NCBI RefSeq assembly: GCF_000169335.1
Contig: NZ_AAXW01000005.1
Location: forward strand, 62,001 to 126,000
Length of the DNA: 64,000 bases
Direction of reading: 5' to 3'
Origin: Crocosphaera chwakensis CCY0110
GTDB taxonomy: Bacteria; Cyanobacteriota; Cyanobacteriia; Cyanobacteriales; Microcystaceae
The notes under the pieces are model-generated. The model ran no database searches. It saw only the letters and a program-made list of their open reading frames with translations, and had not been told where the DNA came from. The position numbers and the translations under genes are program-made. Below, one piece after another: positions 15,066-23,365 of the stretch. Numbering within the stretch: the stretch's first letter is position 1; each line of letters begins with the position of its first letter.

Positions 15066-17720
15066 ATGTCCAGTTATTCAGAATCAAACTCTACTCCTAG
15101 CATTGCTACCAGTAAATCTCCTCATACTGATTATCGTCCCCTGGAGGTTAAGAAATTAACCCCAATGTATCAACATTATGTCAAAGTTAAACAACAGTAT
15201 CCTAACGCTTTATTACTGTATAGGGTTGGAGATTTCTTTGAATGTTTTTTTCAAGATGCTGTTACCATCTCTCAAGAATTAGAGTTAATGTTAACCAGCA
15301 AAGAAGGGGGAAAAGAAATCGGTAGAGTTGCCATGACTGGGGTTCCTCATCATGCTTTAGATCGCTATAGTCGTTTATTAGTAGAAAAAGGCTATGCTGT
15401 GGCTATTTGTGACCAAGTAGAAGACTCCGCCCAAGCAGCAGCCCAAGGGCGAATGGTAGAGCGACAAATCACTAAACTTTTGACTCCAGGAACCCTAACC
15501 GATGAGGGAATGTTATCAGCGAAACACAACAATTATTTAGCTGCGGTTATCATTGCAGGGGAACATTGGGGACTCGCTTACGCTGACATCTCTACGGGGG
15601 AATTTTTTACGACTCAATCGAAAGAATTAACTAATCTGAATTTAGAGTTATTAAGGCTACAACCAGCAGAGATTTTAATCCCAACCAATGCCCCTGATAT
15701 TAACAGTTTATTGCGCCCTGGAGAAAAGTCTCAATATTTAGCGGATGTGTTGCCTGATTGTTTTTGTTATTCCCTGCGATCGCAAACCCCTTTTACTTTA
15801 AATGAAGCAAAAAGTAAGCTATTAATTAACTTTCGAGTCCGGTCTTTAGAAGGGTTTGGCTGTGAACATTTACCCCTGGCGATTCGAGCAGCAGGAGGAC
15901 TATTAGAATACATAGAAGATACTCAAAAAGCTCATCAAGTTCCCCTACAATTATTACGCACTTATAACCAAGTTGACTTTCTTATTTTAGATTATCAAAC
16001 CCGACGTAATTTAGAAATAACTCAAACTGTGAGAGATGGCAGTTTTCATGGTTCTTTATTATGGGCATTAGACCGCACCTGTACAGCAATGGGGGGTCGT
16101 GCTTTACGCCGTTGGTTATTAGAACCTTTAATAAGCATTAAAGGCATTATTGCCAGACAAAACAGCATACAAGAGTTGATTGATAATCCTACGTTACGGC
16201 AAGATATTAGACAATTGTTACGCAGTATCTATGACTTAGAAAGAATTAGCGGAAGAGTAGGTGCAGGAACAGCTAACGCACGGGATTTATTATCCTTAGC
16301 GGAGTCATTAGTTAAGTTAAAAGAGTTAGCAGAATTAGTATTACAAGGTCAATCTTTATATTTAAAAGCCTTACAAAATATTCCCCCAGATTTAGAAAAA
16401 CTAGGTCATTACGTTATCGATCATTTAGTCGAATCACCTCCGTTACATCTTAAAGATGGCGGTGTGATTCGGGACGGGATTAATGCTGATTTAGACACCA
16501 TGCGAAAACGCTTAGAAGATGACCGTCAATGGTTAGCTAATTTAGAAATTACAGAACGAGAAAGAACAGGCGTTTCTAACTTAAAAGTTGGCTATAACAA
16601 GACCTTCGGCTACTATTTAAGTATGCCTCGCAGTAAAGCAGAACAAGCCCCTAATAATTACGTTAGAAAACAAACATTAACCAACGAAGAACGCTATATT
16701 ACCCCAGAATTAAAAGAACGAGAAACCCGTATCTTAACTGCACAGGATGATCTCAATAAATTAGAATACGAGATTTTTGTAGAATTACGTTTAAAAGTAG
16801 CAGAAAAAGCCCAAGAAATTCGTAAAATTGCTAAAGCAGTGGCTGCTATTGATGTGTTATCAGGATTCGCAGAAATTGCTGTATTTCAAGGCTATTGTCG
16901 CCCTGAAATTTTGGATAGTCGCTTAATAGAAATTAGGGACGGTAGACATCCTGTCGTAGAACAATCTTTAGGGTTTGGTTTATTTGTTCCTAACTCGACT
17001 AATATGGGAAATAATGAAAAAGAAACGAACCCTGATTTAATCATTTTAACGGGTCCTAATGCCAGTGGAAAAAGCTGTTATTTAAGACAAGTTGGCCTGA
17101 TTCAATTAATGGCCCAGACAGGGAGTTTTGTCCCTGCTACAACCGCAAAATTAGGCATTAGCGATCGCATTTTTACCCGTGTGGGTGCAGTGGATGATTT
17201 AGCTACTGGACAATCAACCTTTATGGTAGAAATGAATGAAACGGCTAATATTTTGAATCATGCTACCGAAAAATCTTTAATTTTATTAGATGAAATTGGT
17301 CGAGGAACGGCTACCTTTGACGGACTTTCTATTGCTTGGTCTGTGGCGGAATATTTAGCAACAGAAGTACAAGGAAGGACTATTTTTGCTACTCATTACC
17401 ATGAATTAAATGAACTAGCTTCTATTCTTTCTAATGTCGCTAATTATCAAGTAACTGTACAAGAATTACCCCATGAAATTGTCTTTTTACACCAAGTTAG
17501 ACCTGGTGGGGCTGATAAATCTTATGGCATTGAAGCTGGAAGATTAGCTGGTTTACCTGCTTCAGTTATTAGTCGGGCAAAACAAGTTATGAATCAGATA
17601 GAAACCCATAGTAAAATTGCGTTAGGATTGAGAGAAGGAATTAGTCAAGTTAATCCTAAAAACAATAAAAATAATAAAGCAGAATTGATTGAACAATTAG
17701 ATATTTTTGACGATTTTTAA
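15066..17720 (+). CDS. mutS: DNA mismatch repair protein MutS
   Basis: The protein has 884 residues and recognises base mismatches to start mismatch repair. The N-terminal mismatch-binding motif is GDFFECFF (about 55-62, the conserved F-x-E). The connector, lever and clamp domains follow. The C-terminal ABC-type ATPase has Walker A GPNASGKS (about 663-670), the signature region DDLATGQSTFMVEM, Walker B LILLDEIGRGT and the switch histidine FATHYHEL. It is normal MutS1 length. A class I methyltransferase gene follows 6 bp later, so they are probably cotranscribed. Confidence 0.96.
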   Translation: MSSYSESNSTPSIATSKSPHTDYRPLEVKKLTPMYQHYVKVKQQYPNALLLYRVGDFFECFFQDAVTISQELELMLTSKEGGKEIGRVAMTGVPHHALDRYSRLLVEKGYAVAICDQVEDSAQAAAQGRMVERQITKLLTPGTLTDEGMLSAKHNNYLAAVIIAGEHWGLAYADISTGEFFTTQSKELTNLNLELLRLQPAEILIPTNAPDINSLLRPGEKSQYLADVLPDCFCYSLRSQTPFTLNEAKSKLLINFRVRSLEGFGCEHLPLAIRAAGGLLEYIEDTQKAHQVPLQLLRTYNQVDFLILDYQTRRNLEITQTVRDGSFHGSLLWALDRTCTAMGGRALRRWLLEPLISIKGIIARQNSIQELIDNPTLRQDIRQLLRSIYDLERISGRVGAGTANARDLLSLAESLVKLKELAELVLQGQSLYLKALQNIPPDLEKLGHYVIDHLVESPPLHLKDGGVIRDGINADLDTMRKRLEDDRQWLANLEITERERTGVSNLKVGYNKTFGYYLSMPRSKAEQAPNNYVRKQTLTNEERYITPELKERETRILTAQDDLNKLEYEIFVELRLKVAEKAQEIRKIAKAVAAIDVLSGFAEIAVFQGYCRPEILDSRLIEIRDGRHPVVEQSLGFGLFVPNSTNMGNNEKETNPDLIILTGPNASGKSCYLRQVGLIQLMAQTGSFVPATTAKLGISDRIFTRVGAVDDLATGQSTFMVEMNETANILNHATEKSLILLDEIGRGTATFDGLSIAWSVAEYLATEVQGRTIFATHYHELNELASILSNVANYQVTVQELPHEIVFLHQVRPGGADKSYGIEAGRLAGLPASVISRAKQVMNQIETHSKIALGLREGISQVNPKNNKNNKAELIEQLDIFDDF

Positions 17721-17726
17721 CTTCCT

Positions 17727-18359
17727 ATGAATGAAAATGGTATCCGTTCTCAATATAATAAACTTGCTAATATCTATGATCAACGATGGCATCATTATCA
17801 TAGTAATAGTTTATCCTTTCTAAAAAACTGGGTTAATATTTCTGCTCAATCTACTGTTTTAGATGTTGCTTGCGGCACAGGAATTTTTGTAGAAATGTTA
17901 CTTAAAGATTATCCTACTTTACAGATTATTGGTGTTGACATTTCCTCAGAAATGCTAAAAATAGCTAAACAGAAATGTCAGAATTATTCTACTGTTGAAT
18001 TCTATCAAAATTCCGTTACTTCTTTACCCTTTGAAAATAATAATTTTGACTATGTGATTTGTGCCAATGCCTTTCATTATTTTGATCATCCTATCACTGT
18101 TTTAACAGAAATGAAACGATTAGTTAAACCTGATGGTCAAATTATAATATTAGATTGGTGTCGAGATTATTTAACCATGAAAATATGTGATTTTGTTTTA
18201 AAATTATTTGATCCCAGTCATCAAAAATGTTACAACCAAGCAGAATTAAGTCAATTTTTAGCCTCTACAGAATTACAAATTATTGACAATACTAAATTTA
18301 GTTTTAGTTGGGTTTGGGGTTTAATGGTATTTACAACAACTCCTAAGTTTTCTTATTAG
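17727..18359 (+). CDS. Class I SAM-dependent methyltransferase
   Basis: This 210-residue protein is of the Methyltransf_11 kind. Motif I is VLDVACGTGIFVEML (about 46-60), then IIGVDISSEMLKIAKQK, and motif IV is YVICANAFHYFDH. The substrate is not evident; small-molecule methyltransferases of the UbiE-like group share this pattern. It is only 6 bp after mutS and is probably expressed from the same transcript, though a functional link to mismatch repair is not suggested. Confidence 0.75.
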   Translation: MNENGIRSQYNKLANIYDQRWHHYHSNSLSFLKNWVNISAQSTVLDVACGTGIFVEMLLKDYPTLQIIGVDISSEMLKIAKQKCQNYSTVEFYQNSVTSLPFENNNFDYVICANAFHYFDHPITVLTEMKRLVKPDGQIIILDWCRDYLTMKICDFVLKLFDPSHQKCYNQAELSQFLASTELQIIDNTKFSFSWVWGLMVFTTTPKFSY

Positions 18360-18540
18360 TAGGGTGGACAGTACATCGACTTACAATACTTAATAAACTT
18401 TAATTAGTAGGATGGAAACTGGATCAGATTACTAAAAAACAAGCCATATTTTTATAAAAATCACCCTTTAGTTAGATGAGAGCTTACCTTATACTTGTTA
18501 CGGTTGAGGTTGTATAAACTTAGAAAATCTTATCTAAATC

Positions 18541-19779
18541 ATGAATTATGAACAATTCTTAAACTTGTATAGTGAGGCAGTTTTAACATCTTTAAGTTTT
18601 TTCTGGAAAGCATTATGGGCATTTGTTTTAGGTTATGTTGTTAGTAGTGCCATCCAAGTTTTTGTCACCCGTGAACGAATGCAGAAAACCATGGGACAAG
18701 CAGGAAAAAAGAGTATTGCGTTAGGTACTTTTTTCGGCTTTATTTCAAGTTCTTGCAGTTTTGCTGCGTTAGCAACCACTAAATCTTTATTTAAAAAAGG
18801 TGCAGGGTTTATTCCTTCTTTAGCTTTTTTATTAGCCTCAACTAATTTAGTGATTGAATTAGGATTCATTATTGCGATCTTTTTAGGATGGCAGTTTGTT
18901 GTCGGGGAATATTTAGGCGGTATTTTATTAATTCTTTTTACTTGGGAAATTGTCAGATTAACTCGTCCCAAAAAGTTAATTAGAAACGTACGAAGAAAAT
19001 TAAACTCAACAGAAGGAAAAGAAAAAAGCGATACGGATACACCCAACTGGAAAGAAAAAATACAAAGTAAGCAAGCATGGAAAAAAGTTGCTAAAAAGTA
19101 TTTTATGGAATGGGGTATGGTATGGAAAGATGTTACCTTTGGTTTTACAATAGCAGGGATAATTTCTGCTTTTGTTCCTCAATCTTTTTTCCAGACGCTA
19201 TTTATTAATGCTGGTAATAATCCAGGCTTTTTCTCTATTTTAGAACATACTGTTGTTGGTCCAGTAGCTGCCTTTTTTACTTTTATTGGTTCGATGGGAA
19301 ATATTCCCTTAGCATCTATTTTGTATAGTAACGGTGTCAGTTTTGCTGGTGTAATGGCTTTTATTTTCAGTGATTTAGTGGTTTTTCCTGTGATTCGGGT
19401 TAATGCTAAATATTACGGTTGGAAATTATCTTTATATATCGTTGCTGTCTTTTTGGGAGCATTAGTCGCAACTTCAATGGTCATGCACTATGGTTTTGCT
19501 CTTTTCAATTTACTGCCTGATAGTAGTAATAGTCAAAGTGTAGCCCAAACCGAAAAATTTGCCATTGATTATACCTTTTGGTTAAATCTCGTCTTTATCG
19601 CCATAACAGGATTGTTAGCTTGGTTAAACTTTGGCGGTGAAAGTAAGAAGAAACACGGAGATGATAATCATACACATCATAATCATAGTAATAAAAAAGG
19701 AATTATAGAAAAACTAATTTTTTGGTTAGCTATTTTTTCTTATATTTGGTTAATAGGTGGTTTAATTGCGATGGTTTAG
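18541..19779 (+). CDS. Permease of the ArsP/YraQ (DUF318) family
   Basis: The protein has 412 residues in two blocks of hydrophobic helices separated by a basic cytosolic loop (about 140-185). The family-typical core SSCSFAALATTKSLFKKGAG (about 63-82) and FIPSLAFLLASTNLVIELGF are repeated in looser form in the second half (FIGSMGNIPLASILYSNGVS). A histidine-rich segment, HGDDNHTHHNHSNK (about 375-388), lies before the last helix and may bind metal. ArsP members export organoarsenicals, but many homologues have unknown cargo. It stands alone between two gaps. Confidence 0.75.
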   Translation: MNYEQFLNLYSEAVLTSLSFFWKALWAFVLGYVVSSAIQVFVTRERMQKTMGQAGKKSIALGTFFGFISSSCSFAALATTKSLFKKGAGFIPSLAFLLASTNLVIELGFIIAIFLGWQFVVGEYLGGILLILFTWEIVRLTRPKKLIRNVRRKLNSTEGKEKSDTDTPNWKEKIQSKQAWKKVAKKYFMEWGMVWKDVTFGFTIAGIISAFVPQSFFQTLFINAGNNPGFFSILEHTVVGPVAAFFTFIGSMGNIPLASILYSNGVSFAGVMAFIFSDLVVFPVIRVNAKYYGWKLSLYIVAVFLGALVATSMVMHYGFALFNLLPDSSNSQSVAQTEKFAIDYTFWLNLVFIAITGLLAWLNFGGESKKKHGDDNHTHHNHSNKKGIIEKLIFWLAIFSYIWLIGGLIAMV

Positions 19780-20161
19780 TTAAGAAATATGACAAACTAT
19801 TAAGCCAAGAGTGGTCCATTAGAATAGGGTTCATTACAATGGCATAAAATACCATCACCCGCGGTCTTCTGTAGCAAACATAAAGCGATTTTATAGCAAT
19901 TCCCATACTTGTTAGGTACAGAGGTGATTGCTTTGAGGCAGGAGGCAGGTGTTAAATGTACCTCATGAGTCCAAGAAACGCTATATATTAAGTCTCTACT
20001 CTTAGATAGATGAGATGTCTTGTTTCTTTGAATAACTCTCAATCTTTAATTAATTGTGGATTTATTATGAAAAATTTGCATGAAGACTCCTAAAGGATGA
20101 TCTTTATTAGGACAAAATCGCGCTACTCTATAAGTAGAAAGCACAGCAGGACAAGATTATT
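19780..20161. other. Intergenic region upstream of the REC-kinase gene
   Basis: No believable gene is present. An 80-residue open frame on the minus strand (19800-20042) has no protein-like pattern. A GAGGCAGGAGGCAG short repeat occurs near 19932-19945, enclosed by TAGGTACA and TGTACCT. The promoter for the downstream two-gene unit should lie here. Confidence 0.4.
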
Positions 20162-21358
20162 ATGGGTCTAACCAATGTTATCAAAGTCTTGTTAATTGAA
20201 GACACTATAGCAGAAGCGAGACTGTTGCATGAAGTGCTAAAAGGGGCAACACGGCAAGAATTTCAGTTAGTCCATGAAAAAAGGCTAAAAGACGCTCTGA
20301 ATCAGCTAGAAACCCAAAATTTTCACATCATACTACTCGATTTGACCTTACCTGATAGTCAAGGCTTAGATTCTTTGTCCCCTATTATTAAGAATAATTC
20401 TCATATTCCTATTGTGGTTTTAACTAATATGAATGATGAAGAATTAGCTTTAGAAGCAGTGAGAAGAGGGGCGCAAGATTATCTGGTAAAACGCCATATT
20501 ACTTTAGATATTTTAGTGCGTTCTATTTGCTATGCTATTGAACGTAAACAGATGGAAAAACAATTAAAAGAAGCAAATCAGGCACTAGAGAAAAGAGTTG
20601 AAGAAAGAACCATTCAATTATTAAAGGCGCAAGAATTAAATCAATTAAAATCTGAATTTGTTTCTATACTTTCCCATGATTTTCGTAATCCTCTCAATAC
20701 AATATTATTATCAACAGGATTATTAGAAGATAGTCATGATCAACTGACCAGAGAACAGCAATTATCCTATTTTCAGATGATTCGTCAGGCTGTTCAAGAT
20801 ATGAATCAATTACTGAGCGAAGTTTTATTATTAGGAAAAGCTGACTCTGGAAAATTAAAACCAAACTTTGAAAAACTTAATCTTCAACAATTTTGTCAAC
20901 AAATCATTCATTCTTTACACCTTTCTTTTGAAGATGAAAATCAAATTATTGCTAAATTTAAAGGAGAGTTTCAAGAAGAATTTTGGGATAGTAAATTACT
21001 CTGGCATATTCTGCATAATTTATTAAGTAATGCTCTGAAATATTCTCCTAAAGGGGGTAACATTTTGTTTGATATTATTGTTGATGAAAAACTCGTGACC
21101 TTTCGTATTGAAGATCAAGGAATTGGTATTTCTCAAACAGCCCAAAAACATCTTTTTGAACCCTTTTATCGTGCTGATAATGTAGAAAATATTTCAGGAA
21201 CTGGGTTAGGTTTATCAATTGTTCGTAAATGTGTAGAAGTTTACCAAGGAGACATCTTTGTAGACAGTCAGTTAAACAAAGGGACAACCTTTACAGTTAT
21301 TTTACCTCGACAGCAACCACTTATGAGTAAAATAGAAAAAAGTATCGAACAAATATAG
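20162..21358 (+). CDS. Response-regulator receiver fused to a histidine kinase
   Basis: The 398 residues begin with a receiver domain (VLLIEDTIAEARLL; phospho-acceptor Asp in IILLDLTLPDSQG; C-terminal Lys in DYLVKRHIT, about 100). A coiled-coil linker (about 125-160) follows. Next is a HisKA dimerisation domain with the phospho-accepting His in VSILSHDFRNPLN (about 169-181), and a HATPase domain with N box LLSNALKYSP and G boxes IEDQGIGIS and GTGLGLSIV. There is no membrane segment or output domain, so it receives phosphate at its N-terminus and signals as a soluble kinase. A cupin gene follows 2 bp later. Confidence 0.9.
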   Translation: MGLTNVIKVLLIEDTIAEARLLHEVLKGATRQEFQLVHEKRLKDALNQLETQNFHIILLDLTLPDSQGLDSLSPIIKNNSHIPIVVLTNMNDEELALEAVRRGAQDYLVKRHITLDILVRSICYAIERKQMEKQLKEANQALEKRVEERTIQLLKAQELNQLKSEFVSILSHDFRNPLNTILLSTGLLEDSHDQLTREQQLSYFQMIRQAVQDMNQLLSEVLLLGKADSGKLKPNFEKLNLQQFCQQIIHSLHLSFEDENQIIAKFKGEFQEEFWDSKLLWHILHNLLSNALKYSPKGGNILFDIIVDEKLVTFRIEDQGIGISQTAQKHLFEPFYRADNVENISGTGLGLSIVRKCVEVYQGDIFVDSQLNKGTTFTVILPRQQPLMSKIEKSIEQI

Positions 21359-21360
21359 TC

Positions 21361-21735
21361 ATGAGTTGGGTATTTATGAGTACACAAAAAGATTCTCATC
21401 CTAGCGAATTTACTCGGACTCCTCCTTGGGGAAGGGTTACTATGTTAGAAGAAGGGCCCCGTTATCGGATTAATCGAATTGAAGTTAATCCAGGACAACA
21501 TATTAGTACCCAAATGCACTATCATCGTAGTGAACATTGGATAGTCGTTTCAGGAACCGCCAAAGTTATTTTTGATGGACAAGAACATCTTTTAAAGCAA
21601 AAAGAATCTACCTATGTTCCCATGAATACCCGTCATCGAGTTGAAAACCCTGGGGTTATTCCTTTAGTGATGATCGAAGTACAAAATGGGGAATATTTAG
21701 GGGATGACGATATTATTCGTTTCACCGACGAATAA
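21361..21735 (+). CDS. Cupin domain protein, mannose-6-phosphate isomerase type II C-terminal-like
   Basis: The protein has 124 residues. The cupin motif G-x5-H-x-H appears in STQMHYHRSEHWIVVSG (about 50-66), and the second motif in YVPMNTRHRVENPG (about 85-98). PPWGRVTMLEEGPRYRINRIEV is typical of the isolated C-terminal domain of bifunctional GDP-mannose pyrophosphorylase/phosphomannose isomerase. The real start may be the in-frame ATG at 21376 (MSTQKDS). It begins 2 bp after the kinase stop, so the two are cotranscribed. Its role may be mannose metabolism or ligand sensing. Confidence 0.75.
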   Translation: MSWVFMSTQKDSHPSEFTRTPPWGRVTMLEEGPRYRINRIEVNPGQHISTQMHYHRSEHWIVVSGTAKVIFDGQEHLLKQKESTYVPMNTRHRVENPGVIPLVMIEVQNGEYLGDDDIIRFTDE

Positions 21736-21943
21736 ATCAATAAGTAAGGTGCGTTTATCAATTAAAGATGATTTACAATTGTTGGACAAAGAACTCATCT
21801 TCTTGTCTCAAAGGTCTTAAAATAATATATATTTTTATAATTATATTATCGAATATTAGATAAAATAAAATAAGAAAGTTTGGGTTAAGAAGAGAGCTAT
21901 AGCTGCCAGCTAACTCAAAATTAAGGAAACAGGAGGAATCAAG

Positions 21944-22765
21944 ATGAAAGTCTTAATCACTATACTTCTGTTAACCCTTGTTTTGTTGTTCATGAATGGC
22001 TCTAAACCTGACTTAAAAAATAGATTATTAATAGCACGAGAATGTATTGGGTGTGATTTAGAGAATGTAGATTTACAACAGTTAGATTTAGAAGGCGTTA
22101 ATCTAGAAAAAGCGAACTTACAACACGCTAATCTCCACGAAACTAACTTAAACAAAGCAAATCTCAAAAATGCAAATTTACAACAAACAAGGTTAACAGA
22201 AGCTCAATTAAAACAAGCTAATCTCACAAAAGCTAATTTATTTGAAGCCAATTTATCCCAAAGTAATTTAGAAGAAGCTATCTTACAAGAAGCCAATCTC
22301 ATTAATACTAACCTCAATAAAAGCATTATAAAAAATGCTAACTTATACAAAGCTTTACTAACAGGAAGTAAGTTATCTAATGCCAACTTGGAAGGGGCTA
22401 ACTTAGAGCAAGCAGATTTATCAACCTACGAAGAATTGCCCACTTTATTAAATCGTACAAATCTGAATAAAGCCAATCTCAAACAAAGTGACTTAGAAGG
22501 AGCTTGGTTAGTTAAAGCTCAATTAATAGAAGCTAATTTACAACAAAGTAATTTAAAATACGCTAACCTAAAAGAGGCTAATTTAGCAGGATCAAATTTA
22601 AAAGAATCAAAGTTAAATTATGCCATTTTAGATAAAGTAAATTTTTGTGGTACAATGATGGAAAACGGAGCAATTTCTTTAAAAGGATGTTCAGTTCAGG
22701 GAATATATGATTTCTCCCCTATTAATCATCGCAAGCATCACTCTAGTCGTCGCCATTTCAATTAA
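21944..22765 (+). CDS. Exported or membrane-anchored pentapeptide-repeat protein
   Basis: The 273-residue protein has an N-terminal hydrophobic segment (about 1-19, KVLITILLLTLVLLFM) followed by long arrays of A(N/D)LxxANL-type pentapeptide repeats (about 38-230). These should form a right-handed quadrilateral beta-helix outside the cytoplasm. A cysteine pair in ECIGCDLENVDL starts the array. An excellent AGGAGG ribosome-binding site lies just upstream of the ATG. The last 59 bp overlap the TspO gene in another frame, so the C-terminal tail YDFSPINHRKHHSS is constrained by, or an accident of, that overlap. Function unknown. Confidence 0.8.
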   Translation: MKVLITILLLTLVLLFMNGSKPDLKNRLLIARECIGCDLENVDLQQLDLEGVNLEKANLQHANLHETNLNKANLKNANLQQTRLTEAQLKQANLTKANLFEANLSQSNLEEAILQEANLINTNLNKSIIKNANLYKALLTGSKLSNANLEGANLEQADLSTYEELPTLLNRTNLNKANLKQSDLEGAWLVKAQLIEANLQQSNLKYANLKEANLAGSNLKESKLNYAILDKVNFCGTMMENGAISLKGCSVQGIYDFSPINHRKHHSSRRHFN

Positions 22766-23180
22766 CACAATTTTTAAGAGCGATTATGGTTGGTTTAATC
22801 GTCTCCGTCGTCCGCAATGGTTAACCTTTGAATGGGCAATACCTTTTATTTGGATATTCGTTTTTATTGGTGGGGTTTATTCAGCTTACCAACTGTGGAT
22901 TAAACAACCAGGAACCACTAGAACCTGGTTATTAATGGCAGGGTATTTCTTATTAGAAATATTGGTTATGGCCTATACTCCTGTCATGTGTAAACTGCGG
23001 AGTTTACAAGTAGGAACTATCATCGGTGCAACCGGTTTCTTTTGGGGTTTAATTCTAGCAGTTTTAGTATGGCCACTATCACAAGAATCTGTCTTTTTAT
23101 TACTACCTTACTTATTGTGGAGTCCTATAGGAACTTATGTTACTTGGGCAATGATTTCTTTAAATCCCTTAGATAAATAA
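22707..23180 (+). CDS. TspO/MBR family protein (tryptophan-rich sensory protein)
   Basis: The 157-residue protein has five predicted transmembrane helices. Family hallmarks are RRPQWLTFEWAIPFIWIFVF (about 31-50), with aromatic residues spaced as in TspO, and the acidic/aromatic stretch in helix 3. TspO binds tetrapyrroles and cholesterol-like ligands and influences porphyrin levels and stress responses. The ATG at 22707 lies inside the upstream pentapeptide gene and has an AGGGA ribosome-binding site. The long 59-bp overlap argues for coupled translation. Confidence 0.8.
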   Translation: MISPLLIIASITLVVAISINTIFKSDYGWFNRLRRPQWLTFEWAIPFIWIFVFIGGVYSAYQLWIKQPGTTRTWLLMAGYFLLEILVMAYTPVMCKLRSLQVGTIIGATGFFWGLILAVLVWPLSQESVFLLLPYLLWSPIGTYVTWAMISLNPLDK

Positions 23181-23365
23181 TTGAGAATTAAGAATTAAAA
23201 ATCGAGAATTTGACGTTTCTTATATAGTCTCATTGGCTGTTCTTTTTGTGTTAAAATAAGAAAGAATAACTTATTTAAAACCATTGACATTAATATTAAG
23301 CTTTTTTGTCAATTTTTAAGGCAATTGTCCTTTAAACTGTCCCAGTTAACGGAGTTAAGACACTT

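Noticed and set aside
18360..18430. Paired TAGTAGG(G/A)TGGA segments as a mobile-element footprint
   Set aside because: Only two imperfect short copies without inverted ends or target duplication; probably ordinary intergenic repeat sequence.
19800..20042. 80-codon minus-strand open frame
   Set aside because: No protein-like periodicity, runs through a GAGGCAG short repeat, no ribosome-binding site.
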